Source: Hymenobacter glacieicola
GTDB taxonomy: Bacteria; Bacteroidota; Bacteroidia; Cytophagales; Hymenobacteraceae
NCBI RefSeq assembly: GCF_014640315.1
Contig: NZ_BMGS01000003.1
Coordinates: 124,001 to 188,000, forward strand
Direction of reading: 5' to 3'
DNA: 64,000 nucleotides
Under the pieces are notes generated by a model, which saw only the letters and a list, made by a program, of their open reading frames with translations, did not search any database and was not told where the DNA came from. How positions within the stretch are numbered: the stretch's first letter is position 1; the number at the start of each line of letters is the position of its first letter. Made by a program: the position numbers and the translations under genes. Shown here one piece after another: positions 38,428-47,359 of this stretch.

Positions 38428-38955
38428 ATGAAATCTCTCCGTTTGTTTTTGCTGCCTGCCATTGGACTGCTGCTGACCGCCTGCGACACTACCCCGCGGG
38501 AGCGCCAGGAAATAGTAAGACAGGAAGCCCGCAAGCTAGATACCGTTGCCGACCGCGCCGCGGCCAAGCTGCGCGTGGCTGGCCGCCGGGCCGCCCGCTT
38601 CGACTCTGTTTCCCGCGCCCGCAGCCGCCAGCCCCTGGATAAAGCAGCAGAGGCCACCTTCGCCAGCCAGCTGCTGGGCACTTACACGGAGGTGGAGAAG
38701 CTGACGCCCCAAACCATTGAGCCGGCCTTCGTGCAGTTTATGCAGCAGGTGCGGGCCAACCGCCGCACGTGGACCCAGCGCGACTGGGACTATGCCACTG
38801 CCATCAGCCGGCGCCTGAACGAGCAGTTCCGGGCCATCCGCCTCGATATTAAAGGGCGCGATGAGCTGCACATCCGGGCCCTGCAAACCGAGTTTACGGC
38901 CCTGGAAACCGGCCGCGACGTAAAGGACCTGGGCCAAGCCGTAAAGCAGCCCTAA
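38428..38955 (+). CDS. Uncharacterised lipoprotein
   Basis: 175 residues. The N-terminus is a lipoprotein signal, MKSLRLFLLPAIGLLLTAC, with the lipobox LTAC. The remainder is mostly helical, rich in Arg, Ala and Gln, with a central SRQPLDKAAEATFASQLLGT and a C-terminal LHIRALQTEFTALETGRDV block. I do not recognise a family. It should sit in a membrane facing the periplasm. The start at 38428 is chosen because the lipoprotein signal begins there. A terminator at 38976-39002 follows. Confidence 0.75.
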   Translation: MKSLRLFLLPAIGLLLTACDTTPRERQEIVRQEARKLDTVADRAAAKLRVAGRRAARFDSVSRARSRQPLDKAAEATFASQLLGTYTEVEKLTPQTIEPAFVQFMQQVRANRRTWTQRDWDYATAISRRLNEQFRAIRLDIKGRDELHIRALQTEFTALETGRDVKDLGQAVKQP

Positions 38956-38975
38956 TCCGTACCCTTACTACGCTG

Positions 38976-39002
38976 AGCCCTGCCCTTTCGGCGGGGCTTT
39001 TT
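38976..39002 (+). terminator. Intrinsic terminator after the lipoprotein gene
   Basis: A 9-bp GC-rich stem (38976-38984 with 38990-38998), 5-nt loop and T run, 21 bp past the stop. Confidence 0.75.
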
Positions 39003-39085
39003 GCTGGAAGCCAGGGTAGTAGCGCGCGTGCCAGTTAGCGCCACCACAACGAGCGGGGTCCCTTCCGTGTCTGTACTTTTCACTT

Positions 39086-40630
39086 ATGCCATCTATCGTT
39101 TTTTCTCGCGTGCCCTGGGCCAGTCTGCTGCTGGCGGTGCTGGCCAGCCTGGTGGCGCGAGCCCAGCAGCCTGCCCCAGTTATTAGGCCGCCGGTAATTA
39201 CTATGGCCGAAACCGTACCCGCCGCCGACCAGTGGCTTAGCCCCGGTGACCGGCTGCAAGTACGCCTGGCTGGTACTCCGGGGCTGCGCGCTACCTTTCT
39301 GCGGGCAGTGCCGCTCACGGAGCTACCACCCGCTCAGGCCCAGGGCAAGCGTGGGGTCTACCAGGGCACCTACGTGGTGCAGCCCGGCGATACGCTCCAT
39401 AACCGGCGCATCAACTTTCAGCTGCTTGCCCCAGACAGCCTTATGGCCACGGCCTTCAGCCGGCACACCGTGCGGTTTCTGAACCCGAACGAGCCCCAGC
39501 TGGCCCGCACCACGGGCGAACTGGCTTACCTCAACTACGGCCTGGGCGAGGACCGACTGGGTGGGGCCAAGCTCGGCTACCTCGATTCGGCGGTGGTACT
39601 GCACCTGACCGGACGGGTAGGCAACCAGTACCGCGTGCAACTGAGCGCCACTCAGCTGGCCTGGGTGCCCCAGGAGGTAGTGCGCCTGCTGCCGCCGGGC
39701 GGCTTCGTGCCCGCCGCCCTGACGGGTTCCTGGAGCGTGCAGGGCGATTCGCTGTATGACCACGTGCGCGTGTCGCTCGGCCAGCGCCTGCCCTACCGCT
39801 CCCAGCTACTCACCGAGCCCAGCCGGCTGGTAGTCGACGTGTTCGGGGCTACCTCTAATACCAACTGGATAACCCAGCGCGACGGCCTGCGGGAGCTGGG
39901 CGACGTAACCTACGAGCAGGTGCAACCCGATGTGTTCCGGCTGGTGCTGGCGCTACGCCACCGCCAGAGCTGGGGCTACCACATCGGCTACCGCGGCAAC
40001 ACCCTGGAAATTAAAGTAAAGCGCCCACCCCAGAAGCTTCGTCTGCGCAGCCTGACGGTGGCCCTGGACCCGGGTCACGGTGGCACCAACGTGGGGGCCA
40101 CTGGCCCGAGCGGGGCCCGCGAGAAAGACCTTACCCTGGCCATTGCCCTGAAGCTGCGCCGGGAGCTGGAGCAAGCCGGCGCCCGCGTGCTCATGACCCG
40201 CGAAACCGATGCTACCGTGGACAACGGCGAGCGGGTGTTGCTCCTGCGCCGCCTAAACCCCGATGTACTGGTCAGTATTCACGTCAACTCCTCGGGTAGC
40301 GCGGCGGCGCAGGGCACCAGCACCTACTACCGCTACGTGGCGTTCCGGCCTTTGTCGGTGGCGCTGTACGAGCAGATGCGGGCCACGGGACTAGCGGGAT
40401 TCGGCAACGTGGGGAGCTTCAACTTTGGGCTGAACGGCCCTACCGAGTACCCGAATGCCCTGGTCGAAACGGCCTTTGTGTCGAATCCTGCGGATGAAAA
40501 GCGCCTTACTGACCCACAGTTTCAGCAGCGCATGGCCACGGCCATGAAGCAGGGGTTGGAGGAGTTTCTGCGGGCGTGCCGGGCGCCGGGGCCGCGGGGG
40601 TGGCTGCTCGGCCAGTCGGCTACGGAGTAA
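39086..40630 (+). CDS. N-acetylmuramoyl-L-alanine amidase (Amidase_3)
   Basis: 514 residues. A signal peptide (ending ARAQ near residue 27) leads into about 280 residues of beta-rich region, including a repeat-like TGRVGNQYRVQLSATQLAWV SH3-type segment and an AMIN-like part (SRLVVDVFGAT). The zinc amidase domain starts near residue 325: zinc ligands in LDPGHGGTN, the Glu in GAREKDLTLA and the His in LVSIHVNSS, with the catalytic Glu in LVETAFVSNPADE. It cleaves the amide between N-acetylmuramic acid and the stem peptide, for cell separation or wall remodelling. Single gene with its own leader. Confidence 0.94.
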   Translation: MPSIVFSRVPWASLLLAVLASLVARAQQPAPVIRPPVITMAETVPAADQWLSPGDRLQVRLAGTPGLRATFLRAVPLTELPPAQAQGKRGVYQGTYVVQPGDTLHNRRINFQLLAPDSLMATAFSRHTVRFLNPNEPQLARTTGELAYLNYGLGEDRLGGAKLGYLDSAVVLHLTGRVGNQYRVQLSATQLAWVPQEVVRLLPPGGFVPAALTGSWSVQGDSLYDHVRVSLGQRLPYRSQLLTEPSRLVVDVFGATSNTNWITQRDGLRELGDVTYEQVQPDVFRLVLALRHRQSWGYHIGYRGNTLEIKVKRPPQKLRLRSLTVALDPGHGGTNVGATGPSGAREKDLTLAIALKLRRELEQAGARVLMTRETDATVDNGERVLLLRRLNPDVLVSIHVNSSGSAAAQGTSTYYRYVAFRPLSVALYEQMRATGLAGFGNVGSFNFGLNGPTEYPNALVETAFVSNPADEKRLTDPQFQQRMATAMKQGLEEFLRACRAPGPRGWLLGQSATE

Positions 40631-40902
40631 GCATGAGGCTGGCTTTTAGCCGCAACTCGCACCAAAAGCAAGCCGACTGGTATGTACCTACATCCGTACC
40701 CACCGTATAGTCCGGGAAATGCTACGTAAGCGGACAGGCTTATCTATAGCTTTTTAGCAAAAAATAGTTGAGCTGTCCATAAAAAGGCGCCCCTTGGTCG
40801 TCTACCTTGTTGGCTGCCAACTCGTACAGCCCTGCATTGCCTCTAGACTGTCCAGCTGGCAGCCTGTTCTTCTACCACCTCCCACAACACCCGTTTTCTT
40901 TT

Positions 40903-42312
40903 ATGGCAAATGACTCCTTACTGGACCGCAGCCGCACCATTGCTGGGCCGGGCTACAACCGCTGGCTGGTTCCGCCCGCTGCGCTAGCTATTCACTTAGC
41001 CATTGGGCAGGCCTACGCCTTTAGCGTTTTCAACAAGCCGCTGGGCTCACTCATCAGCCGTGATGCAGACAACCCGGCCCCCGATGACTGGACACTTTCC
41101 CAGATTGGCCTTACGTTCTCCATTGCCATTGTGCTGCTGGGCTTGTCGGCAGCTCTCTTTGGCAAGTGGCTTGAGCGGGTAGGGCCACGCAAAGCCATGC
41201 TGGCTTCGTCGCTCTGTTTTGGCGGAGGCTTTTTGATTGCCTCCTTGGGTGTGTCGATGCACAACATCTGGCTGGTGTATTTCGGCTATGGCTTTGTGGG
41301 TGGTATTGGGCTGGGCATCGGCTACATTTCGCCCGTGAGTACCCTCATCAAGTGGTTTCCTGACCGCAAAGGCGTGGCTACTGGCATGGCCATCATGGGT
41401 TTTGGCGGCGGCGCTATGATTGGCTCCCCGCTGGCCACCAACCTGATGGCCCATTTCAAGGACTCGGCGCCGCAGGGTGTAGCTCCCACCTTAATCGTTA
41501 TGGGACTTATCTACCTGCTGTTCATGCAGTTTGGGGTATGGACCATCCGGGTGCCTGCCGACGACTGGAAGCCGGCTGGCTACGTGCCTAGCACTGAGCA
41601 CAATGCCCTTATCACAACGGGCAACGTATCGGCCGACAACGCCATCAAAACACCACAGTTCTGGCTGCTATGGATTGTGCTGCTGTGCAACGTAACAGCG
41701 GGCATTGGGGTGTTGGAAACGGCCTCGCCGCTTATTCAGTCCGTTATTTCCGGCACCGAAAAAGGCCGGGGCATGACGGAGCCAGCACTGGTAGCCGCCG
41801 GAGCCGGTTTTGTGGGCCTGCTGAGCTTATTTAACCTTCTGGGCCGCTTTTTCTGGTCATCGGCCTCTGATAAGCTGGGCCGCAAGGTTACCTATGCCAT
41901 CTACTTCGGGCTGGGTATTATCCTCTACGCCCTAGCCCCTACGCTAAGCCACAACGCCCAACTTGCTCTGTTCGTGGTAGTTTGCTGCGTAATTATCAGC
42001 ATGTACGGGGGCGGCTTTGCTACCGTGCCAGCGTACTTGTCTGACTTGTTCGGAAAATTCCAGGTAGGCGCCATTCATGGGCGCTTGCTTACCGCCTGGA
42101 GCACGGCCGCTATTCTAGGCCACCTGATAGTGAGCATGCTGACGGAAAACGCCAAGGCTTCAGGCCTGACGGGTGCGGCCACCTACCAGCCGGTTTTCTA
42201 CACCATGGCGGGGGTACTGATCTTGGGTCTGCTGGCCAACCTGGCCGTGCGCCCCGTGAAAGAGCAGTACTATGAAAAGGGCCCGGTTACCGCTGAAGCA
42301 GGTGGACACTAA
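40903..42312 (+). CDS. OFA-type MFS transporter (oxalate/formate antiporter-like)
   Basis: A 469-residue major facilitator with 12 hydrophobic segments. Features of the OFA subgroup: the N-terminal NRWLVPPAALAIHLAIGQAY block before the first helix, FGKWLERVGPRKAMLASSLC, and a GYGFVGGIGLGIGYISPVST segment with WFPDRKGVATGMAIMGFG. Members exchange small carboxylates such as oxalate, formate or lactate; the substrate here is not fixed by sequence. It is immediately followed by a 51-codon gene for a matching small membrane subunit. The start at 40903 places the N-terminus at the usual position before helix 1; an earlier in-frame start would add 32 non-conserved residues. Confidence 0.9.
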   Translation: MANDSLLDRSRTIAGPGYNRWLVPPAALAIHLAIGQAYAFSVFNKPLGSLISRDADNPAPDDWTLSQIGLTFSIAIVLLGLSAALFGKWLERVGPRKAMLASSLCFGGGFLIASLGVSMHNIWLVYFGYGFVGGIGLGIGYISPVSTLIKWFPDRKGVATGMAIMGFGGGAMIGSPLATNLMAHFKDSAPQGVAPTLIVMGLIYLLFMQFGVWTIRVPADDWKPAGYVPSTEHNALITTGNVSADNAIKTPQFWLLWIVLLCNVTAGIGVLETASPLIQSVISGTEKGRGMTEPALVAAGAGFVGLLSLFNLLGRFFWSSASDKLGRKVTYAIYFGLGIILYALAPTLSHNAQLALFVVVCCVIISMYGGGFATVPAYLSDLFGKFQVGAIHGRLLTAWSTAAILGHLIVSMLTENAKASGLTGAATYQPVFYTMAGVLILGLLANLAVRPVKEQYYEKGPVTAEAGGH

Positions 42313-42348
42313 GCCGGCAATTTCCACTCCTCAAACCTGATTTCAGAT

Positions 42349-42504
42349 ATGCATACTCCTCCAAATACCTCTTCAACGGCGGCTACCCCCAACGAGCCGG
42401 CCGCCGTTGGCGGCTCGGCCGTACTGGCTTGGCTGTACGTGGGCATTCCCCTGGCCTGGGGCGTGTCGCAAACGTTTATCAAAGCCCTGGCGCTGTTTAA
42501 GTAG
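42349..42504 (+). CDS. MFS transporter small subunit (51 residues)
   Basis: A very small gene 36 bp after the OFA transporter. The protein has a Pro/Thr/Ala-rich N-terminus and one membrane helix, AVLAWLYVGIPLAWGVSQTF, followed by IKALALFK. I recall similar one-helix proteins being annotated as MFS transporter small subunits next to OFA-type transporters in Bacteroidota and Proteobacteria. Codon use matches its neighbours, and a strong terminator directly follows, so the two genes form a closed operon. It probably binds the transporter in the membrane to stabilise or tune it; that is inference. Confidence 0.8.
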   Translation: MHTPPNTSSTAATPNEPAAVGGSAVLAWLYVGIPLAWGVSQTFIKALALFK

Positions 42505-42531
42505 CACGCCTATCGTTATTTTTTCGTCTTC

Positions 42532-42564
42532 AGAAGCACCCAAGCGGGTGCTTCTGTTGTTTTT
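42532..42564 (+). terminator. Intrinsic terminator after the MFS operon
   Basis: A perfect 10-bp stem (42532-42541 with 42546-42555), 4-nt loop, T-rich tail and T-rich lead, 27 bp past the small-subunit stop. Confidence 0.85.
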
Positions 42565-42598
42565 GGCTTGTACGGCCACTTAGCCCTACCTTCCTCGT

Positions 42599-43027
42599 AT
42601 GCCTTCGGATTCTTCCGCTCCCGCCGCCATCGTTCTGCTCGAATCGTTTCGGGATGTTATTACGGCTCATTTAGCTAAAAATCAGCTTGATGCGGCCGGC
42701 ATCCCGTGCTTTCTGGGCAACGAGAACCGGCCCTACGGCCCGGTGCTGGGGGCCGTGCGCCTGTTCGTGCGAGCCACGGATGTAGCGGCGGCCCAGGAAG
42801 TGCTACATGCCCAGCGTGCCCCCATGCACGCCATGCCGCCCGAATCGGGAGAAGAGCCTGCGGCCGGTACTCCGCGTTGCCCCCGCTGCCACCACTCCGA
42901 CGTAGTGTGCCGCCACCAGCCCCAACCCACCGACAACCTCTTCGTGAAGCTGCGCCTGTGGCTTCTGGCTTCCGAAAAACCCCAGTGTCATTGCTTTACC
43001 TGCGGGCTGGAGTTCGAGGCAGAATAA
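42599..43027 (+). CDS. DUF2007 domain protein with C-terminal zinc ribbon
   Basis: 142 residues. The N-terminal 70 residues match DUF2007, a PII-like small domain (LLESFRDVITAHLAKNQLDA, then GPVLGAVRLFVRATDVAAAQ). The C-terminus has two CxxC knuckles (CPRCHHSDVVC and CHCFTCGLEF) likely to bind one zinc. This fusion is common in Bacteroidota. The function is unknown; the domain has been proposed as a signal-transducing module. A hairpin at 43031-43065 lies just after the stop and can terminate both this gene and the convergent desaturase gene. Confidence 0.87.
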   Translation: MPSDSSAPAAIVLLESFRDVITAHLAKNQLDAAGIPCFLGNENRPYGPVLGAVRLFVRATDVAAAQEVLHAQRAPMHAMPPESGEEPAAGTPRCPRCHHSDVVCRHQPQPTDNLFVKLRLWLLASEKPQCHCFTCGLEFEAE

Positions 43028-43030
43028 CAC

Positions 43031-43065
43031 GAAAGCCCGCCCGAAACTGTTTCGCGCGGGCTTTC
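43031..43065. terminator. Hairpin between DUF2007 and desaturase genes
   Basis: Outer arms 43031-43040 and 43056-43065 (10 bp), with an inner 5-bp stem 43042-43046/43050-43054. It begins three bases after the DUF2007 stop and is convergent with the desaturase gene. Confidence 0.75.
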
Positions 43066-43127
43066 CTTCTTCTATGGGCGGTGGTCAGGAAACAGGCTAC
43101 CCCTGCTGCTGGCCGAGCAGGTAGCGG

Positions 43128-44210
43128 CTAGGCGCTAGCCCGGCCCAACTTATACAGGATGCGGTAGTGCGACTGGAGCGCCCCCAGGAACGAGGGGTTT
43201 TCGAGGTAGGGCAGGCCGAACTCCTGGGCTGTTTCCCGCACAATCACGGACAGGGCCGGGTAATGGATGTGGCAGATGCGCGGAAACAAATGGTGCTCGA
43301 TCTGCCGGTTCAGGCCGCCGCAGAAAAAGCTGGCTAGTTTACTGGTGGGCGAGAAATTGGCCGTTGTCTGTAGTTGATGCACGGCCCAGGCTTCCTGCAT
43401 TTCGCCCTGCGCGTCCGGCAAGGGAAAGGCGGTGCCCTCTACCACGTGCGCCAGCTGAAAGACCAAGCCCAGCACCAGCCCTTCCACGAAATGCATGGCC
43501 AGGAAACCCAGCACGAACTGCCACCACGTAATGGGAAGCAGCACCAACGGAAGCACGATGAACAGGATGTAGTACAGGCCCTTATACAGGAACAGATTGA
43601 AGTATTCCTTGCGGGGATGATGGGCCACGTGCTCCCCAATCTTGGCCTGGAAAAACTTAACGTAGTCCTTGCGCAACACCCACGACAACGACGCCAGCCC
43701 GTACAGGGCAAAGGCGTAGAAGTGCTGGAACCGCTGCCAGGGGCGCACGGGCTCCTCCTCCGACAACCGAACCAGACCAGGAGCAACCTCAATGTCTTCG
43801 TCGTGGCCCGGAATGTTGGTGTACGTGTGATGCACCAGGTTGTGAGTAATGCCCCACACATAGGGGCTGGCTCCCAGCAGGTTAAAAAGCAAACCTAAGC
43901 TTTTGTTGACGTGCTTGTTAGCCGAGAAAGCCCCATGCAAGGCATCGTGGCAGATGTTGAAACCAATGAAGGCATTGGTAGCACCTAACAGTCCGGCCGC
44001 AACCAACATCCCCCAGGGGCCCAGCAAACCGGATAAAATCAACCCGTACAGCCCCACAAAGCTGATCAGGAACAGGATGGTCTTGACCCACATAGCCCGG
44101 TTGGCGTGCCGGGAAAGCTGGTGAAGCTGAAAGTAAGTATCCACGCGCTGGCGAACCGTAGCAAAGAAAAGCGAGCGGTTGGCGTTCGTGAATTTAAGAG
44201 TAGCGCTCAT
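43128..44210 (-). CDS. Membrane fatty acid (acyl-CoA) desaturase
   Basis: A 360-residue di-iron desaturase. The three His boxes are present: ICHDALHGAF (HxxxH), THNLVHHTYTN (HxxxHH), and LNRQIEHHLFPRICH (QxxHH). Four hydrophobic segments flank them. The QxxHH third box, rather than HxxHH, is typical of front-end or linoleoyl-CoA-type desaturases. It introduces a cis double bond into membrane acyl chains and is often cold-induced; no regulator is adjacent. The start at 44210 was chosen because the conserved N-terminus (LKFTNANRSLFFATVRQRVD) begins there; the frame is open for 101 further codons upstream but without family similarity. Confidence 0.93.
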   Translation of the reverse strand: MSATLKFTNANRSLFFATVRQRVDTYFQLHQLSRHANRAMWVKTILFLISFVGLYGLILSGLLGPWGMLVAAGLLGATNAFIGFNICHDALHGAFSANKHVNKSLGLLFNLLGASPYVWGITHNLVHHTYTNIPGHDEDIEVAPGLVRLSEEEPVRPWQRFQHFYAFALYGLASLSWVLRKDYVKFFQAKIGEHVAHHPRKEYFNLFLYKGLYYILFIVLPLVLLPITWWQFVLGFLAMHFVEGLVLGLVFQLAHVVEGTAFPLPDAQGEMQEAWAVHQLQTTANFSPTSKLASFFCGGLNRQIEHHLFPRICHIHYPALSVIVRETAQEFGLPYLENPSFLGALQSHYRILYKLGRASA

Positions 44211-44689
44211 AGACAAAGGGAAAACTGCGCAAGAGCAGTCCACACCGCTTCGGCCAGAAATATTGTAACTCGTGAGTAGTTGCAACCGCAAGAGTACGAT
44301 AAAAGTGCCACGGAACCGTTGGGCATGTTCGTCCGGCGGCGCCCACTCAGGTGCAGAACCACTACCAGAACCCTGCAATGGTAAGCAAATCAAGTAGCTG
44401 CCAGGTACGCTACAGGCATTTCCGCGTAGTAAATGAAGGAATAGGCGGCGGCCAGGCCATGCTGCAGGAAGAAAAGAAGTAAGCCTGAATTTAAGCGGTG
44501 CTTGAACTACCACCCCGCTCAGCGCCCTGGCTCTATTCGGGGAGAGAAGAAAGCAAGGGCTTTTGAGGCAGCATGCTATGTTGTTATAATTATCCTATTT
44601 ATTCACCAACTAGTCATCTACTAATAAGTATATTACCCTACATGTATTGACTATATTTGCTACTTTATCACTTTTCTCATTTGTAGTAG
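44211..44689. other. Divergent promoter region, desaturase / hybrid kinase
   Basis: About 479 bp with no gene I can support. The kinase-proximal 130 bp is AT-rich and includes TATATTTG at 44652-44659, a perfect match to TAnnTTTG, about 31 bp before the kinase ATG. I see no clear -33 partner. The desaturase promoter should lie in the first 100 bp. Confidence 0.45.
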
Positions 44690-47281
44690 ATGTCTGCTGT
44701 TTCGTCTCTCGGCTTTTCTGATTTTGTAGCCGCCCCACCTACCGACGGAACAGCATGGCGCACTTGGGCTGAAAACCGGATAGCAACCCTGCAGCAGGCT
44801 TTGGCTACTACCCAGGTTCAGCTGGCCGAAGCCCAAGCCAGCCAGCCGGGAGCACCAACTAACAGCCGCGAACCGGGCGCAAACTTAGAGCAGGCTGCTT
44901 CGGAGCGCGCCAAAGCAGCCCCTGACGCTCACCAGAATTTTTACGAAGCTATTCTGCAGCAGCTACCCGTGGAAGTTGCCGTTTTCGATGCCGAGCACCG
45001 CTACCGCTTCGTTAATGCCAACGGCATCCTGGACGCGGCTACCCGGAGCTGGGTTATCGGGCAGGATGACTTTGCTTACTGCGCCCATTTTCAGCGCCCC
45101 CGCGAGTTGGCCGAGCAGCGCCGCCAGTGCTTCGAGCGGGCCGTGCAGAGCCGCACGGCCGTAGCCTGGGAGGAAGTGCAGGAAACGGCCGCAGGGCCCC
45201 AGCACATTCGGCGCCACTTCCTGCCTGTGTTTGCCGCCGATGGCACCCTGCGCATGATGGTAGGCATGGGCGTGGATATCACGGAGCGCCGCCAAGTAGA
45301 AAAGCAGCTGGCCGAGCAGCGCGCCTTTTATGAATTTGTACTGGACCAGCTGCCCTGCGACGTAGGCGTTTTCGACGACCAATTTCGCTACCTGTTCGTG
45401 AATGCCAGCGGCATCAAAGACCCGGAAATGCGGCAGTGGGTGATTGGCAAAGACAACTTCGACTACTTCGCCCGCACCAAGCGCCCGGTTTCCATGGCCC
45501 ACGAGCGGCACGCCCACTTGGCGCAGGCCGTGGAGCAGCGCCGCCTGGTGACGTACGAAGAAACCTTTCTGCGGCCCGAGGGAAGCCGCCACCAGTACCG
45601 CTGCCTACAGCCCGTATTCCACCCCGATGGCTCCCTGCACATGATTCTGGGCTATGGCCTCGACGTGACGGAGCGGGTAGTAACGGAGCAGGCCCTGCGC
45701 CACGCCAAGCTGGCGGCCGAATCGGCGGTGCGGGCCCGGGAGCTGTTCCTGGCCAACATGAGCCACGAAATCCGCACGCCTATGAACGCCATTCTGGGCA
45801 TGAGTCAGCTGCTGGCCAAAACCCCGCTCACGATTACCCAGAGCAGCTACCAGCAAGCCATTACCACCTCGGCTGACAACCTGCTGGTTATCATCAACGA
45901 CATTCTGGACCTCTCGAAGCTGGAAGCGGGCAAGATGGTGCTGGAACAAGTGGGCTTCGTCCCTACTCAACTACTGGCCCAGGTCGAGCAGACCCTGCAC
46001 TACAAAGCCGCCGAAAAAGGCCTCTGCCTGAGTACGCGGGTAGGGCCGGGCATCCCGGCCGTGCTGCTCGGCGACCCATACCGCATCACGCAGGTACTGC
46101 TGAATTTGGCCGGCAACGCCATCAAGTTCACGGAGAAAGGCAAAGTTGTTATCTCCTGTGAGGTGGTTGAAACGGCCGACGCCCCCACGGGAGCCGTGGA
46201 CGTGTTGTTTCAGGTAGCGGATACCGGCGTAGGTATTGAGCCGGAGTTTCTGGCTCACATTTTCCAGGAGTTCAGCCAGGAAGATGCCTCCGTAACGCGC
46301 AAGTTTGGCGGTACCGGGCTGGGCCTGCCCATCTGCCGCAACTTGGTCAAGCTCATGGGCGGCGACGTGCAGTTGGAAAGCGAAAAGCACCGCGGCACCG
46401 TCACCCGCTTTACCCTGCGCCTCCCCGTTGGCACGGCCCAGGACCTGCTGCCTCAGGTGCTCCTAACCGAAGACAGCCCGCTACGGCAGCACCTGCGCCA
46501 CAAGCACGTGCTGCTGGTAGAAGACAACCGCTTTAACCGCCAGATTGCCAAGACATTCCTGCAGCAAGCCCAGGTGCAGGTAACCGAAGCCGAGCACGGC
46601 GAACAAGCCGTTGCCCTGGCCCAGGAGCAGGTCTTCGACCTGATTTTGATGGACATTCAGATGCCTATTCTGGATGGCTACGGCGCCACGGCTGCGCTGC
46701 GCCAGCAACTAAAGCTCACCACGCCCATTGTGGCCCTAACGGCCAACGCCATTAAAGGCGAGCGGGAAAAGTGCCTGGCCGCGGGCATGAACTCCTACCT
46801 GGCCAAGCCGTTCCAGGAAGCCGAGCTGCTGCAGGTCGTCAGCGAATGGGTAGTACCCCAGGCTCAGATAGTTGCCCCGGTTCCTGCTGCTTCGCCCGCC
46901 CCGCCAACTGCCGCGCTTTACCAGATTGACGACTTGCTGAAAGTGGGTCAGGGCGACCAGAGCTTCGTAACTTTTATGCTGGAAACCTTTGTGGAAAGCA
47001 GCGAGGAACTACTGCAGGAAATGGCGCAGGCCATGCAGGAAGGCAACCTTGCTCGGCTGAAAAGCGCAGCCCACACGCTCAAGCCCGGCTTGGCGCACCT
47101 GCACGTACTGCACCTGCTGCCGATAGTCACGGAGCTCGACCAGTGGCAGGGCGAGTTTGAGTCCGAGACCCTGGCCATGCTGGTAACTTGCGTTACGGAG
47201 CAACTGCGGGAGGTCATCACCCAAATTCAGGAGTCGTTGGCTACTGCTCCTACTTCCGCTGAAAGCTCGGCAGCGGAGTGA
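44690..47281 (+). CDS. Hybrid sensor histidine kinase with PAS-PAS-HisKA-HATPase-REC-Hpt
   Basis: 863 residues, no membrane helices, so probably cytosolic. A short coiled coil (about 15-60) is followed by two PAS/PAC units (about 80-205 and 210-335), each starting with AFYEFVLDQLPCDVGVFDDQ-like sequence. HisKA contains the phospho-accepting His359 in NMSHEIRTPMNA. The ATPase has the N box (LLNLAGNAIKFTEKG), G1 (DTGVGIE) and G2 (GGTGLGLPIC). A receiver domain follows with Asp655 in LILMDIQMPILDGYG and Lys in YLAKPF. A C-terminal Hpt domain carries His795 in AAHTLKPG. All phosphorelay residues are intact, so it can run a full internal relay; the final response regulator and the signal are not encoded nearby. 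Confidence 0.95.
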   Translation: MSAVSSLGFSDFVAAPPTDGTAWRTWAENRIATLQQALATTQVQLAEAQASQPGAPTNSREPGANLEQAASERAKAAPDAHQNFYEAILQQLPVEVAVFDAEHRYRFVNANGILDAATRSWVIGQDDFAYCAHFQRPRELAEQRRQCFERAVQSRTAVAWEEVQETAAGPQHIRRHFLPVFAADGTLRMMVGMGVDITERRQVEKQLAEQRAFYEFVLDQLPCDVGVFDDQFRYLFVNASGIKDPEMRQWVIGKDNFDYFARTKRPVSMAHERHAHLAQAVEQRRLVTYEETFLRPEGSRHQYRCLQPVFHPDGSLHMILGYGLDVTERVVTEQALRHAKLAAESAVRARELFLANMSHEIRTPMNAILGMSQLLAKTPLTITQSSYQQAITTSADNLLVIINDILDLSKLEAGKMVLEQVGFVPTQLLAQVEQTLHYKAAEKGLCLSTRVGPGIPAVLLGDPYRITQVLLNLAGNAIKFTEKGKVVISCEVVETADAPTGAVDVLFQVADTGVGIEPEFLAHIFQEFSQEDASVTRKFGGTGLGLPICRNLVKLMGGDVQLESEKHRGTVTRFTLRLPVGTAQDLLPQVLLTEDSPLRQHLRHKHVLLVEDNRFNRQIAKTFLQQAQVQVTEAEHGEQAVALAQEQVFDLILMDIQMPILDGYGATAALRQQLKLTTPIVALTANAIKGEREKCLAAGMNSYLAKPFQEAELLQVVSEWVVPQAQIVAPVPAASPAPPTAALYQIDDLLKVGQGDQSFVTFMLETFVESSEELLQEMAQAMQEGNLARLKSAAHTLKPGLAHLHVLHLLPIVTELDQWQGEFESETLAMLVTCVTEQLREVITQIQESLATAPTSAESSAAE

Positions 47282-47359
47282 GTCTGCTGAAGGCCTGTGC
47301 TTTTCCGTAGTGCAGCGGCGGCTGTTGGGCATGCTCCGAGAAATCACCAGCTTAGCTCC

